DNA from: Rhodocyclaceae bacterium
GTDB taxonomy: Bacteria > Pseudomonadota > Gammaproteobacteria > Burkholderiales > Rhodocyclaceae
DNA length: 34,154 bases
Assembly (NCBI GenBank): GCA_029982755.1
Contig: JARRBR010000019.1
Coordinates: forward strand, 1-34,154
Direction: 5' to 3'
In this document: positions 25,744 through 34,154 of the stretch, one piece after another
Layout: each line of letters begins with the position of its first letter
Numbering within the stretch: the first letter of the stretch is position 1
Made by a program: the position numbers and the translations under genes
Notes under the pieces: generated by a model
Databases searched by the model: none
The model's input: only the letters and a program-made list of their open reading frames with translations
What the model was told of the DNA's origin: nothing

Positions 25744-25943
25744 GCGCCCTCTCGCTCCAGTTCTGGTTCGCACGACACCGCCCGCCCCCCGGATGGCGGT
25801 GCTTCGCTGCACTGCGCAAGGCGGAATCCTAGCATTATGGGCTATGCGTTGAAACCGTCATCGGCGAGGCGTGCGACGGCCCGCCCGCCGCCAGAGGGGG
25901 CGCGCGGGGCCGGGAAGGCGTAGAGAAGGCGCGGAACGCGCGT

Positions 25944-26846
25944 TCAGCCGGGGGAGATGGCGCGCAGGGCCTCGGCCAGCAGCGGCGCGATATGTACCGC
26001 GTTGCTCGGGTGGGCGATGCAGTCGGTGCTCCACACCTCACCGACGCCGGCGGCACGGATCAGCGCCAGGGCATCGTCGGCGAACAGCGCATGCGTCACC
26101 GCCACATCGACCGACGCCGCGCCGGCCGCCAGCAGGACCGCGGCGGTGCGCGCGAGGGTATGGCCGGAACTCGCCACGTCGTCGAGGATCACCACCGCCC
26201 TGCCGCGCACCGCGGCATCGGCGGGGAGCACGATGTCGACATTGCGGTCGTCGTGACGGACCTTCTCGCACACGATGAAGTCGAGTCCGTGGCGCTGTGC
26301 CGCGGTCTCGACCCACTGCCGGGACTCGCGGTCGGGCCCCACCAGCAGCGGCCGCGCGCGGTGCGACACCGCGACGTCGGCGAGCAGTCCGGCGCCGGAG
26401 AGCGCGATCGCATGCGGCACCGGAATCGCCTCGGCCAGCGTGTCGATGCGGTGCAGGTGCGGGTCCACGGTGATCACGCCATCGAACAGGCCGGCCAGGA
26501 ACTCGCCGACGATGCGCTGGCTCACCACCTCGCCGGCGCGGAAGGCCTTGTCCTGGCGCATGTAGGCGAGATAGGGCGCGACCAGGGTCAGATGCTGCGC
26601 GCCCATGCGTCCGGCGCTGCGCGCGACCAGCAACAGTTCGAGCAGTTTTTCGTTGGGGCGATGCAGGCTGCGGTACAGCGCGACGCGCGCGGGCAGCCGC
26701 GCAGGCAGGCGCAGGCGCAGCTCGTCGTCGGGGAAGCGGTGGCGTTCGATCTCTGCCGCTTCGATGCCGGCCGCCGTGGCCAGACGCGAGGCCTCGGCGA
26801 CCTCGTCCTCGAAGTGCAGCAGGACCATGTCTTCGTTCTTGTTCAT
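25944..26846 (-). CDS. Ribose-phosphate diphosphokinase (PRPP synthetase)-like protein
   Basis: HRFPDDELRLRLP, HRPNEKLLELLLVARSAGRMGAQHLTLVAPYLAYMRQDKAF, PRPP loop VVILDDVASSGHTLARTA. Confidence 0.85.
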   Translation of the reverse strand: MNKNEDMVLLHFEDEVAEASRLATAAGIEAAEIERHRFPDDELRLRLPARLPARVALYRSLHRPNEKLLELLLVARSAGRMGAQHLTLVAPYLAYMRQDKAFRAGEVVSQRIVGEFLAGLFDGVITVDPHLHRIDTLAEAIPVPHAIALSGAGLLADVAVSHRARPLLVGPDRESRQWVETAAQRHGLDFIVCEKVRHDDRNVDIVLPADAAVRGRAVVILDDVASSGHTLARTAAVLLAAGAASVDVAVTHALFADDALALIRAAGVGEVWSTDCIAHPSNAVHIAPLLAEALRAISPG

Positions 26847-27011
26847 CGGCGCGAGACTACACCCGGCGCGCAGGGTCCTGAAGACCTCCCGGCAGCACCG
26901 GCGCGACGCATTTCACACCGCGCGCGAGAAGCTCCGGCGCCCACCTGCGCGGCCGCCGCCAAGGGGATGGAAACGGCTTGCCGGCGCCCTGCAGGAAATG
27001 CCGCAAGCGGT

Positions 27012-27040
27012 TTGACAAGCCCATTTCGGGCTACTACAAA
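27012..27040 (+). promoter_or_regulatory. Sigma70-type promoter in front of the contractile-tail locus, with a dyad in the spacer
   Basis: TTGACA (27012-27017) - 17 bp - TACAAA (27035-27040); spacer contains AGCCC-ATTTC-GGGCT (27018-27032). Confidence 0.6.
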
Positions 27041-27134
27041 TGAGTGACCGGACATTCCAAAAACGACACAGGCGGCGCTGCAGCCAGCAGCACGACCGGC
27101 CCCGGACCACGAATCTCACCTGCCGGAGAAGACG

Positions 27135-27581
27135 ATGCCCGACGTTCTGGTGCAGGACGCGCTCGCCGCGCTCGACAGCGCGATCACGGGCCTCCTGCCG
27201 TCCGCCGTGCCCGCGGGGATGAACCGTGCGGTGCGCATCGAGCCGAGCCGCATCCGGCCGCTCGGGCTGGGCGGGTACGTCGGCAACCATGTCGACCCCG
27301 ATGCCGGGCGCTTCGGCCGTCGCGTGCATGCCCGCGTCTCCATCGCCGTCACCGGCGGCAACGACACCGCCGCACGCAACTACGTCGTCGGCCTGGGCAC
27401 GGAGCTGCTCTGCCTGTCGCGCAGCGAACGGCTGGCGCGCGGCGTGCAGCGCCTCGACCGCCTGCCGGCCGAGGACCCGCGCACGCTCGCCTTCGAGGTC
27501 GACTTCGAATTCATCAGCACCCCCAGCACAGGCGAGGACGTGATCACCGATCTCGTCCTCGACATCGAGCCCGACGGCTGA
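27135..27581 (+). CDS. Small phage-tail-like protein, possible tail terminator/neck homologue
   Basis: 148 aa directly upstream of the sheath gene; MPDVLVQDALAALDSAITGLLPSAVPAGMNRAVRIEPSRIRPLGLGGYVGNHV...; position and size fit. Confidence 0.5.
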   Translation: MPDVLVQDALAALDSAITGLLPSAVPAGMNRAVRIEPSRIRPLGLGGYVGNHVDPDAGRFGRRVHARVSIAVTGGNDTAARNYVVGLGTELLCLSRSERLARGVQRLDRLPAEDPRTLAFEVDFEFISTPSTGEDVITDLVLDIEPDG

Positions 27582-27684
27582 ACGCCCGGGGTCGAAAACC
27601 GCATGGCGCGCCGCACGCGACATGCATCGGCAATGCCCCGCGCGGGGCGAACGGACTCCCCAGCGGGGACAGAAGGAGCGGGCG

Positions 27685-28767
27685 ATGGAAGAGAACTTTG
27701 CGGAACAGATCGTTCCCGGCACATTCATCCGGGTCCAGGCCGAAGGCTTGATCGCGCCCAAGGGCGTGAGCTTCGGCAACGTCGGCATCGTCGGCACCGC
27801 TGCGGCGGCCACCGGCGTCACCGACGCGATCGGGCAGACCCACATCCTCGGCAGCATGGAGGACGCGGCCAAGCTCTATGCGCCGTCCGACGCCGCCTCC
27901 GCCGGCACCCAGAACCTGATGCGCGGCCTCGCCCTGCTGTTCGCCAACGGCGCACGCACCGTCTATGCGCGGGCGGTCGCCGCCGGCGCGGACCAGACCG
28001 CCTTCGCCAATGCCGCGGCCGAGCTGCTGAAGGAGACGGTCAACATCCTGATCGCGCCCGAGCTCGCCACCGCCACCGCGCTGCAGGTGCTGCCCGCGGC
28101 GACCAACACCGCCGAAGGCGACGGCAAGGACATGATCACCGTGGTCGGCTCCGACGCCGCCAGCGTCAGCGACATCGCCGCCCAGGTGGCGGCCAACAAG
28201 CGCGTAGTGCTGGTCACCCCCGGCGTGCGCACCTACGACCCGGCGGCCGGGGCGATGGTCGACCTGCCCGGCAACTACACCGCGGCCGCGGTCGCCGGCC
28301 TGATCGCCAGCCTCGCGCCGCAGGCCAGCCCGACCAACAAGGTGCTGCCCGGCGTCACCCAGCTCGTCACGCGCTACAGCTACGGCCAGCTCAAGTCGCT
28401 GCTGCAGGCCAACGTCTGCCCGCTCGAGGACCGCCAGGGCATCCGCGTGGTGCGCGGCATCACCACCGAGGGCGAGGCCTTCTCGCAGATCACCACGCGG
28501 CGCATCGTCGACTACGCCAAGGCCGGCATCCGCCAGGTCGCCAACCCCTTCGTCGGCCGGCTCAACAACGAGCGCGTGCGCACCGCGCTGCACGGCGCGC
28601 TCGACAGCTTCCTGACCACCATGGTGGTGGACGAGGCCCTCACCGGCTACCAGCTCGAGGTCAAGGCCACGCGCGCCGACGAGATCGCCGGACGCTGCAT
28701 CGTCAATGTGGCCATGCAGCCCACCTTCAGCATCGACTACATCCGCGTGACCCTCGCGCTGTCCTGA
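27685..28767 (+). CDS. Contractile tail sheath protein
   Basis: RBS AAGGAG then MEENFAEQIVPGTFIRVQAEGLIAPKGVSFGNVGIVGTA...; sheath-like C-terminus VANPFVGRLNNERVRTALHGALDSFLTTMVVDEALTGYQLEVKATRADEIAGRCIVNVAMQPTFSIDYIRVTLALS. Confidence 0.85.
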   Translation: MEENFAEQIVPGTFIRVQAEGLIAPKGVSFGNVGIVGTAAAATGVTDAIGQTHILGSMEDAAKLYAPSDAASAGTQNLMRGLALLFANGARTVYARAVAAGADQTAFANAAAELLKETVNILIAPELATATALQVLPAATNTAEGDGKDMITVVGSDAASVSDIAAQVAANKRVVLVTPGVRTYDPAAGAMVDLPGNYTAAAVAGLIASLAPQASPTNKVLPGVTQLVTRYSYGQLKSLLQANVCPLEDRQGIRVVRGITTEGEAFSQITTRRIVDYAKAGIRQVANPFVGRLNNERVRTALHGALDSFLTTMVVDEALTGYQLEVKATRADEIAGRCIVNVAMQPTFSIDYIRVTLALS

Positions 28768-28789
28768 ACACGCAGGTAAGGAGACCGAC

Positions 28790-29299
28790 ATGCCATCTGC
28801 CGCCAACCAGAACGTCTACACCGGTGCCGACGGCACCATCCTGCTCGCCCCCGCCGGCGACGGGCCCGAGGGGTCGGCCGCCGGCGCCGTGATCGAGGGC
28901 AACGACCTGATCCAGGTCGGCCGCGTCACCGGCGTCACCGTCCAGGTCAGCTCGGCGATCCGCCCCTTCCACGAGATCGGCCAGCGCTACGCCAGCGAGC
29001 TGCGCTCGGGCAACGTCAGCGTGAGCGGCCACATCGACCGCGCCTGGCTCAACGGCGCACTGCTGCGCCTGCTGCTCGGCGAGGCGGGCGACCAGCGCCC
29101 GCGCAGCTCCTGGGTGCAGCCGGCGTTCAACATCACGCTGATGGCCGAGAACGCCGCCAGCCCCGGCACCAAGTCGATCGTCACCCTGCACGACGTCAAG
29201 CTCGAGCAATGGAACCTCACCATGCCGGAGGACGACTTCGTCATGGAAGGCGCCGACTTCCAGGCCCTGTACGTGACCGTCCGCGACGAACGAGGCTGA
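28790..29299 (+). CDS. Tail tube-like protein
   Basis: 169 aa immediately after the sheath; GNDLIQVGRVTGVTVQVSSAIRPFHEIGQRYASELRSGNVSVSGHIDRAWLNGALLRLLLG...VTLHDVKLEQWNLTMPEDDFVMEGADFQALYVTV. Confidence 0.65.
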   Translation: MPSAANQNVYTGADGTILLAPAGDGPEGSAAGAVIEGNDLIQVGRVTGVTVQVSSAIRPFHEIGQRYASELRSGNVSVSGHIDRAWLNGALLRLLLGEAGDQRPRSSWVQPAFNITLMAENAASPGTKSIVTLHDVKLEQWNLTMPEDDFVMEGADFQALYVTVRDERG

Positions 29300-29303
29300 G
29301 CCG

Positions 29304-29825
29304 GTGAGCATGGCAGCGGAGGCGCGCGCGCAGGCTCCCCACGCGGCGCCCGAGGCTTACCTCGGCGCCGACGAGCTGCTCGCCGGGAGCGCCGCGACCT
29401 ACGACATCGAGGTGCCGGCGGCGCTGATCGAGGCCGGCCGCAGCGGCCTCGCGGGACGGGTGCAGCTGCGGCCGCTGACCGTGCGCGACCTGCAGCTGAT
29501 CAGCCGCGCGGCGCGCGACAGCGACAGCCTGGCCGGCGCGCTGATGGTGCATGCGGCGCTGCAGGTGCCGGAGCTGTCGCTGCCGCAGGTGTCGGCGCTG
29601 CCGATCGGGCTGATGGAGTTCCTCCTCGCCGAGGTCAACCGCATCAGCGGCCTCGCCGTCGCCCCCGCCGCGCTGGAAGAGGCCGCCGAGCAGCCGATCG
29701 CGCGCGCCGCCCACGTGCTGGCGCGCGAATTCGGGTGGACGCCGCAGCAGCTCGGCGAGCTCACGCTCGGCCAGATCCTGCTCCACCTGCAGATGCTGCG
29801 CGAGGAGGGCGGCCGCCATGGCTGA
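29304..29825 (+). CDS. Tail assembly chaperone-like protein (position-based)
   Basis: 173 aa, RVQLRPLTVRDLQLISRAARDSDSLAGALMVHAALQVPELSLPQVSALPIGLMEFLLAEVNRISGL; follows the tube; GTG start at 29304 or ATG at 29310. Confidence 0.4.
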   Translation: MSMAAEARAQAPHAAPEAYLGADELLAGSAATYDIEVPAALIEAGRSGLAGRVQLRPLTVRDLQLISRAARDSDSLAGALMVHAALQVPELSLPQVSALPIGLMEFLLAEVNRISGLAVAPAALEEAAEQPIARAAHVLAREFGWTPQQLGELTLGQILLHLQMLREEGGRHG

Positions 29826-31044
29826 ACCGCGCCGCCTCGCGGCCGCCCTCGCGCCCTTCCATCAGGCCAGCAAGCAACTACAGGCGACGCAGGCGCGGCT
29901 GTCCGCGCTGCTCGCCGCCGTCACCGGCGGGGCCGCGGCGCGCACCGGCAATCTCGAGCGCCTGCCTGGGGCGGCCCTCTTCAACCCCTTCCCCTTGCTG
30001 CCGAAAGTCATCGAGGCGGCGAACGGCGCCGACTCCGGCGCCAAGGCCGGCGGCCGGCGCGCCGACAAGGGCAGGCGGGCTGCGCCGTCGGCCGCTGCGC
30101 GCCCCGGCGCGAACGCAAAGGCCGCCGCAGCCGGCCTCGCCAGCGCCACCGACAACCTGCGTCAGGCGCCAAGCCGGGCGGCGGATCTCCCGCCCTCCGC
30201 GGCAGCGCGCACTGCCGCCGCCGCGGCCTCGTGCGAGACCGGTCGGACGCTCGCCGACACGGCCCGCTCCGGCGCCGCCGCGGCGGCCGACGCGGGCCGG
30301 TCTTCGGCCTGCGCACCGTCGGTCGGGGAACTCATCGACGCCTTGCTGCAACGCCACGCCGCCCCGGCCGCCTGCCCCAAGACGGACCGCAGGCCCGCGC
30401 GCACGGCGCGATCGGCTGCTGCCGCAGCGGCCGGCGCGGGCGCGTCTTCCGCCGGCGTGCAGTCGGTCGGCGCACTCATCAACGCCGTGCTGCAGGGCCA
30501 CGCCGCCGCGCTCCCCGAAGCCGGCCATACGCTCGCGCGCACGGCCCGAGCGGGCGCCACCGCAGCGGCCGGCGGGGGCAAGCCTGCGGCCAGCGCACCG
30601 TCGGTCGGCGAGCTCATCGACACCATGCTGCAAGGCCAGGCCGCCCCGCGCCCAGGTGTGGACACCCGTCCGGCCGCGGGCACACAGCCGGCGGCGAACG
30701 AGGCCGAAGCCAGCGCGCCCCTGCAACACGCCAGCGACACCCTGCGCACCCTGGTCGCACCGCTGTTCCTGCGCCCCGTCGCCGACACGGGCATCGGCGC
30801 TGCAGAGGCGGGCGCGCAGCCTGCATCCGGACGTATCCCGCTGCTGCGCGCGCCGTCGCGGCTGCTCGGCGCGGCAGCGCCCGGCGCGCAGGCCACCACC
30901 TCGCCCGCCGCCAGCGCCAAGGCGTGGGCGACCGCCCCTGCGCCCGCATCCGACCAGCCCGCCGACGGCCCCGCGGACCTCGCCGCCGGGCTCGACCGCC
31001 TGCTGCGTGAGCAGGCCTGGCTCAGGGGAGTGGATCTGACATGA
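29818..31044 (+). CDS. Ala-rich tail-locus protein with three internal repeats
   Basis: 408 aa, start overlaps the previous stop; SVGELIDALLQ / SVGALINAVLQ / SVGELIDTMLQ repeats. Confidence 0.7.
   Translation: MAEPRRLAAALAPFHQASKQLQATQARLSALLAAVTGGAAARTGNLERLPGAALFNPFPLLPKVIEAANGADSGAKAGGRRADKGRRAAPSAAARPGANAKAAAAGLASATDNLRQAPSRAADLPPSAAARTAAAAASCETGRTLADTARSGAAAAADAGRSSACAPSVGELIDALLQRHAAPAACPKTDRRPARTARSAAAAAAGAGASSAGVQSVGALINAVLQGHAAALPEAGHTLARTARAGATAAAGGGKPAASAPSVGELIDTMLQGQAAPRPGVDTRPAAGTQPAANEAEASAPLQHASDTLRTLVAPLFLRPVADTGIGAAEAGAQPASGRIPLLRAPSRLLGAAAPGAQATTSPAASAKAWATAPAPASDQPADGPADLAAGLDRLLREQAWLRGVDLT
30247..30666 (+). repeat. Three tandem ~46-48 aa repeats within the 29818-31044 ORF
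   Basis: TLADTARSGAAAAADAGRSSACAPSVGELIDALLQ..., RPARTARSAAAAAAGAGASSAGVQSVGALINAVLQ..., TLARTARAGATAAAGGGKPAASAPSVGELIDTMLQ.... Confidence 0.8.
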
Positions 31045-31631
31045 GCCTGACACCGATGCTCGCCGACTGGGAGCTGCCGCGCGTGACCCGGCTGGAGACG
31101 CTCGAGACGCGCGACTTCCTCGAGCTTCCGGTGCCAGGGCGCGCCGGCAGCCTGTTCCAGGATCTCGACCGCCGCCCGGCGCGCATCGTCATCGAGGGAT
31201 CGGTGTTCGGCAGCGAGGCCGGGCTGGAGTTGCTCAACGCGGTGCGCGAGAAATACCTCGCCGGCGAGCCGATGACCTTCGTCTCCGACATCGCCACCGG
31301 CACCGACATCCAGTACGTGCTGCTGCAGCAACTGCACGTGCAGGCCGAGGCCAGTGCGCCCGACCAGATCGACTACACGCTGTGGCTCACCGAGTCGCCC
31401 CCGCCGCCACCGCCCACCGACGTGCTCGGCGGCATCGACACCGGCCTGCTCGATGGCGCGGCCGGCCTGCTCGACCAGGCGATGGGCGCGATCGACGCGC
31501 TCGAGGCGCTCGGCAGCCTGCCGGCGATCTCCGACCCCACCGGGCCGCTGGCCGGCATCCTCGGCGATACCGCGCCCGCGATCGGCCAGCTCGGCAGCAT
31601 CGGCGCCGGCCTGCGCGGCCTGCTGGAGTGA
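31041..31631 (+). CDS. Baseplate/hub-like tail protein
   Basis: 196 aa, FPVPGRAGSLFQDLDRRPARIVIEGSVFG-type pattern resembles phage DNA-circulation/baseplate hub N-terminal domains; ATGA overlap with the previous gene. Confidence 0.45.
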   Translation: MSLTPMLADWELPRVTRLETLETRDFLELPVPGRAGSLFQDLDRRPARIVIEGSVFGSEAGLELLNAVREKYLAGEPMTFVSDIATGTDIQYVLLQQLHVQAEASAPDQIDYTLWLTESPPPPPPTDVLGGIDTGLLDGAAGLLDQAMGAIDALEALGSLPAISDPTGPLAGILGDTAPAIGQLGSIGAGLRGLLE

Positions 31632-31637
31632 GCGACC

Positions 31638-34154
31638 ATGCCCGGCCTGCTCGCACAACTCGACCTCAGCGCCTCCGGCGCCGACCTTTCGGCGATCGCG
31701 GGCGACCTCGGCGGCGCCTTCGGCGATCTTGGCAAGCTGATCGCGAGCTGGCAGAGCGGCCCGCCGGGCGACTTCGGGAGCGCGCTGACCGGGCTCGGCG
31801 GGCTGGCGGTGCCGCAGCTCTCCGGCGGCTTCGAGTTCGGTGCCAGCTTCAGCGGCCTGCTGCCCAGCCTGCAGGGCGAACTCGGCGGCCTCGCCCAGGG
31901 CTTGCAGGGCGACATCGCCGCGCTCCCCGGGTGCCTCGGCACCGACCTGCAGGCGGGCTTCGCGCCGCTGCTCGCGCGCATCGAGCGCTTGCAGGCGCTT
32001 TTCGGCGGCGACTGGCGCTGCGGACTCGGGATTGAAGCGGCCGCGGGCGGTGGAACGGGTGGAAGCGGTGGTGGTGGTGGTGTTGGTGGTGGCGGTGGTG
32101 GCGGCGGCGGATCCTCCGGCTCCGGCACGCCCGCGGACAGCGCCGGCGCCCTGAGCGCCGACCAGGTCTCCGCCGCGCGCACGCTGATCGACACCCTGCC
32201 CGCCGACCTCAGCGTGCCCAGCCTGCTGCGCTGGGTCCATGCCCGCGTCGGCACCTTCCGCCCGGGCTATTTCCAGCTCCGCTCGCTGCCCATCCTCGAC
32301 GACCTGCGCGATCCGCTCGACACCCTGATCCGCTGGGACGACGCCAACGCCGCCGCGGTCCAGGCCGAGCTGGTGCAAACGGTGACCCAGCTCGCCGCGC
32401 TGATCGCCGCCAACACCACCGGCTGCATCGACCGCGCGCTGCCGCCCGCCGACATCGCGGCGCAGTCCGGCGTCGCCGTCGGCAGCGCCGGCCGCAGCTT
32501 CGCCGACGCGATGAACGCGCTCGCCACCGCGGTGCAGGCGGGCAATGCCGCGGGCGCCGCAGGCGCGCTCGCCACTGCGCAGAGCGCGCGCACCGCCCTC
32601 GCCACAGCGAACGGCGCCGCGCTCGCCTCCAGCGCGACCGAGGCGCGGGCGCGCCTGATGTCCCGCCTGGTCGAGCTCCCCGGCGCGCTCGACGCCGGCC
32701 TGTGCCGCACGCTGGTACTGCTGCAGCCGCGCGCCAGCTTCGCCGACCTCACCCAGGGCATCGGCGGCCTCGCCGTGCCCGCGCTGCCGGCCGACGCCTT
32801 CGCCCCGCTCACCGCGCTGATCAATGACGTGCGCGATCGGCTGCAGGCTGTGCTCGACCTGCTCGACATCGGCGCCGTCAGCGATCCGATCACCGAGGCG
32901 CTGGACGGCGCCCGCGACGCGATCGCCGCCGTCGAGGAGCAGCTCGCCGGCCTCGGCGCCAGCGCCGAGCGCGCCTTCGACGACGCCCGCAGCCAGCTCC
33001 AGGCGCTCGACCTCGCCAGCCTGCAGCAACAGCTCGAGGCCGCGCTCGAGCAGGCGGTCGCCGCCATCGAATCGGCCCTGGCGAGCGCCCTGTCGCCCGC
33101 CACCTCGGCGCTCGCCGAGGCCCTGCAGGCGGCCGACACGGCGATGGACGCGATCGACCCGGAGACGCTGGCCGAGCCGCTGCAGCAGATCCTAGAGCCG
33201 ATCGCCAACCTCACCCAGCAGGGCGAGGTCGCCGATCTCATCGCGCTGCTCGAGCAGATCAAGCAGCTCGCCGAATCCCTGCCGCGCATCTCCTTCGCCC
33301 CGGTGGCCGACGAGGTGATCGGCGCGATCGGCGAACTCGAGGGCGTGCTGCGTTCGATCGACCCGTCCACCCTGCCCGCCCCCGGCCCGGACCTGATCCG
33401 CGAGGCCATGGGCGTGCTGCCGCAGTCGCTGGTGCCGCTCACCGACCCGCTGGTGGTCGAGCTCGAAGTCCAGCTCGACGGCAGCCCGGTCGAGCTGCTG
33501 CTGCAGATCAAGGCCCTGCCCGAGCAGGCGCGCGAACGCCTGCTCGCGCTGTCGCCGCGCGCCGCGCTGCAGCCGCTGCTGGCCGAGCCCTACGGCGCAG
33601 TGCGCGACGGCCTGGCCGCCTTCAGCCCGACGCAGTGGCTGGAACAGGCCGACGCGGCGCTCGCCGACGCCCGCCAGCGCCTCGGCCGCCAGCTCGACGT
33701 CGCCGCCGTGCTGCAGCCGGCCGCGCAGGCGCACGCCGCGCTGATCAAGGAGCTGGAAAAGCTGCGCCCCTCCACCCTGCTCAAGCCGCTGACCGACGCG
33801 GTGCGCGGCGCGCTGCAGGGGCTGGACGCCGCGGTGCCCGCGGGCGAGCTCGGCGATGCGCTCGGCGGCGTGCTGGCGCGGGTGCGCAGCTTCGGCAACA
33901 CGCTCGACAGCGCGCTCGGGGTCGCCGACCACCTGGTGGGCAAGCTCGCCGCGCTCGGCGACGCCGACGGCCAGCTCGAAACCTGGCTCGACAGCGTGCT
34001 CGCCAAGGTACCCGAGACCGCCAGCGGCGAACTCGCCGACGCGCTCCAGGCGCTGCGCACCACCGCGCTCGCCACCAGCGCCGACGCCCTGCGCACGCGC
34101 TGGACCAGCGCCCGCAACGCCCTCACTGCCGCGCTCCCCGCCGCCGGCGCCGAC
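31638..34154 (+). CDS. Very large helical tail-locus protein (at least 839 aa, runs off the right edge), tape-measure- or effector-like
   Basis: MPGLLAQLDLSASGADLSAIAGDLGGAFGDLGKLIASWQSG...; frame open to 34154 and therefore missing from the ORF track; long Ala/Leu-rich amphipathic helices plus a Gly-rich linker. Confidence 0.8.
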   Translation, partial: MPGLLAQLDLSASGADLSAIAGDLGGAFGDLGKLIASWQSGPPGDFGSALTGLGGLAVPQLSGGFEFGASFSGLLPSLQGELGGLAQGLQGDIAALPGCLGTDLQAGFAPLLARIERLQALFGGDWRCGLGIEAAAGGGTGGSGGGGGVGGGGGGGGGSSGSGTPADSAGALSADQVSAARTLIDTLPADLSVPSLLRWVHARVGTFRPGYFQLRSLPILDDLRDPLDTLIRWDDANAAAVQAELVQTVTQLAALIAANTTGCIDRALPPADIAAQSGVAVGSAGRSFADAMNALATAVQAGNAAGAAGALATAQSARTALATANGAALASSATEARARLMSRLVELPGALDAGLCRTLVLLQPRASFADLTQGIGGLAVPALPADAFAPLTALINDVRDRLQAVLDLLDIGAVSDPITEALDGARDAIAAVEEQLAGLGASAERAFDDARSQLQALDLASLQQQLEAALEQAVAAIESALASALSPATSALAEALQAADTAMDAIDPETLAEPLQQILEPIANLTQQGEVADLIALLEQIKQLAESLPRISFAPVADEVIGAIGELEGVLRSIDPSTLPAPGPDLIREAMGVLPQSLVPLTDPLVVELEVQLDGSPVELLLQIKALPEQARERLLALSPRAALQPLLAEPYGAVRDGLAAFSPTQWLEQADAALADARQRLGRQLDVAAVLQPAAQAHAALIKELEKLRPSTLLKPLTDAVRGALQGLDAAVPAGELGDALGGVLARVRSFGNTLDSALGVADHLVGKLAALGDADGQLETWLDSVLAKVPETASGELADALQALRTTALATSADALRTRWTSARNALTAALPAAGAD
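32042..32113 (+). repeat. GGN/GGT microsatellite coding for a poly-Gly linker
   Basis: ggcggtggaacgggtggaagcggtggtggtggtggtgttggtggtggcggtggtggcggcggcgga encodes GGGTGGSGGGGGVGGGGGGGG. Confidence 0.85.

Noticed and set aside
30162-33029. 955-aa minus-strand ORF over the tail locus
   Set aside because: Antisense shadow; the plus strand has consistent RBS spacing, start/stop overlaps and sheath/tube-like proteins.
1-34154. tRNA, rRNA, CRISPR arrays, IS elements, integrase or att sites
   Set aside because: No regularly spaced repeats, transposase/integrase ORFs or terminal inverted repeats were recognised. A tRNAscan/ISfinder search would be needed to exclude them formally.

Overview
This is a GC-rich, betaproteobacterial-looking 34 kb window (taxonomy is inferred from gene content only). 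Left to right it contains: (1) a minus-strand nitrate/nitrite assimilation locus: nirB (runs off the left edge), a truncated SUMT-like ORF, an nrtD/nrtB/nrtA-type nitrate ABC transporter, and a NIT+ANTAR (NasR-like) antiterminator; (2) a minus-strand, overlapping-gene pqqA-pqqD-pqqE cluster with no pqqB/pqqC beside it, followed by a 34-aa membrane peptide, a UOX_N-type membrane protein, a SerC-like aminotransferase and a divergent DHODH-like protein; (3) bluB behind a cobalamin riboswitch; (4) a hybrid histidine kinase/response regulator pair; (5) an acyl-CoA ligase and an NCS2-like permease on the plus strand; (6) azlCD, a GDT1/UPF0016 protein, an RND efflux pump with its adaptor, a cyclase-FHA protein and a PRPP-synthetase-like protein; (7) from about 27.0 kb to the right edge, the start of a contractile-tail (sheath/tube) locus with no capsid or terminase gene in view, an ORF with three internal repeats, and an ORF of at least 839 aa with a poly-Gly linker. 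The strongest regulatory discovery is in the nasR-nrtA intergenic region (5443-5846). There I can read two NtrC-like sites, a sigma54 promoter, two hairpins with identical AAAGGC hexaloops, and a 13-bp terminator stem that is mutually exclusive with the second hairpin. The strongest candidate for an undescribed system is the contractile-tail locus, followed by the unusual pqqADE-SerC-DHODH operon. All family calls are from reading the sequence; no database search was run.
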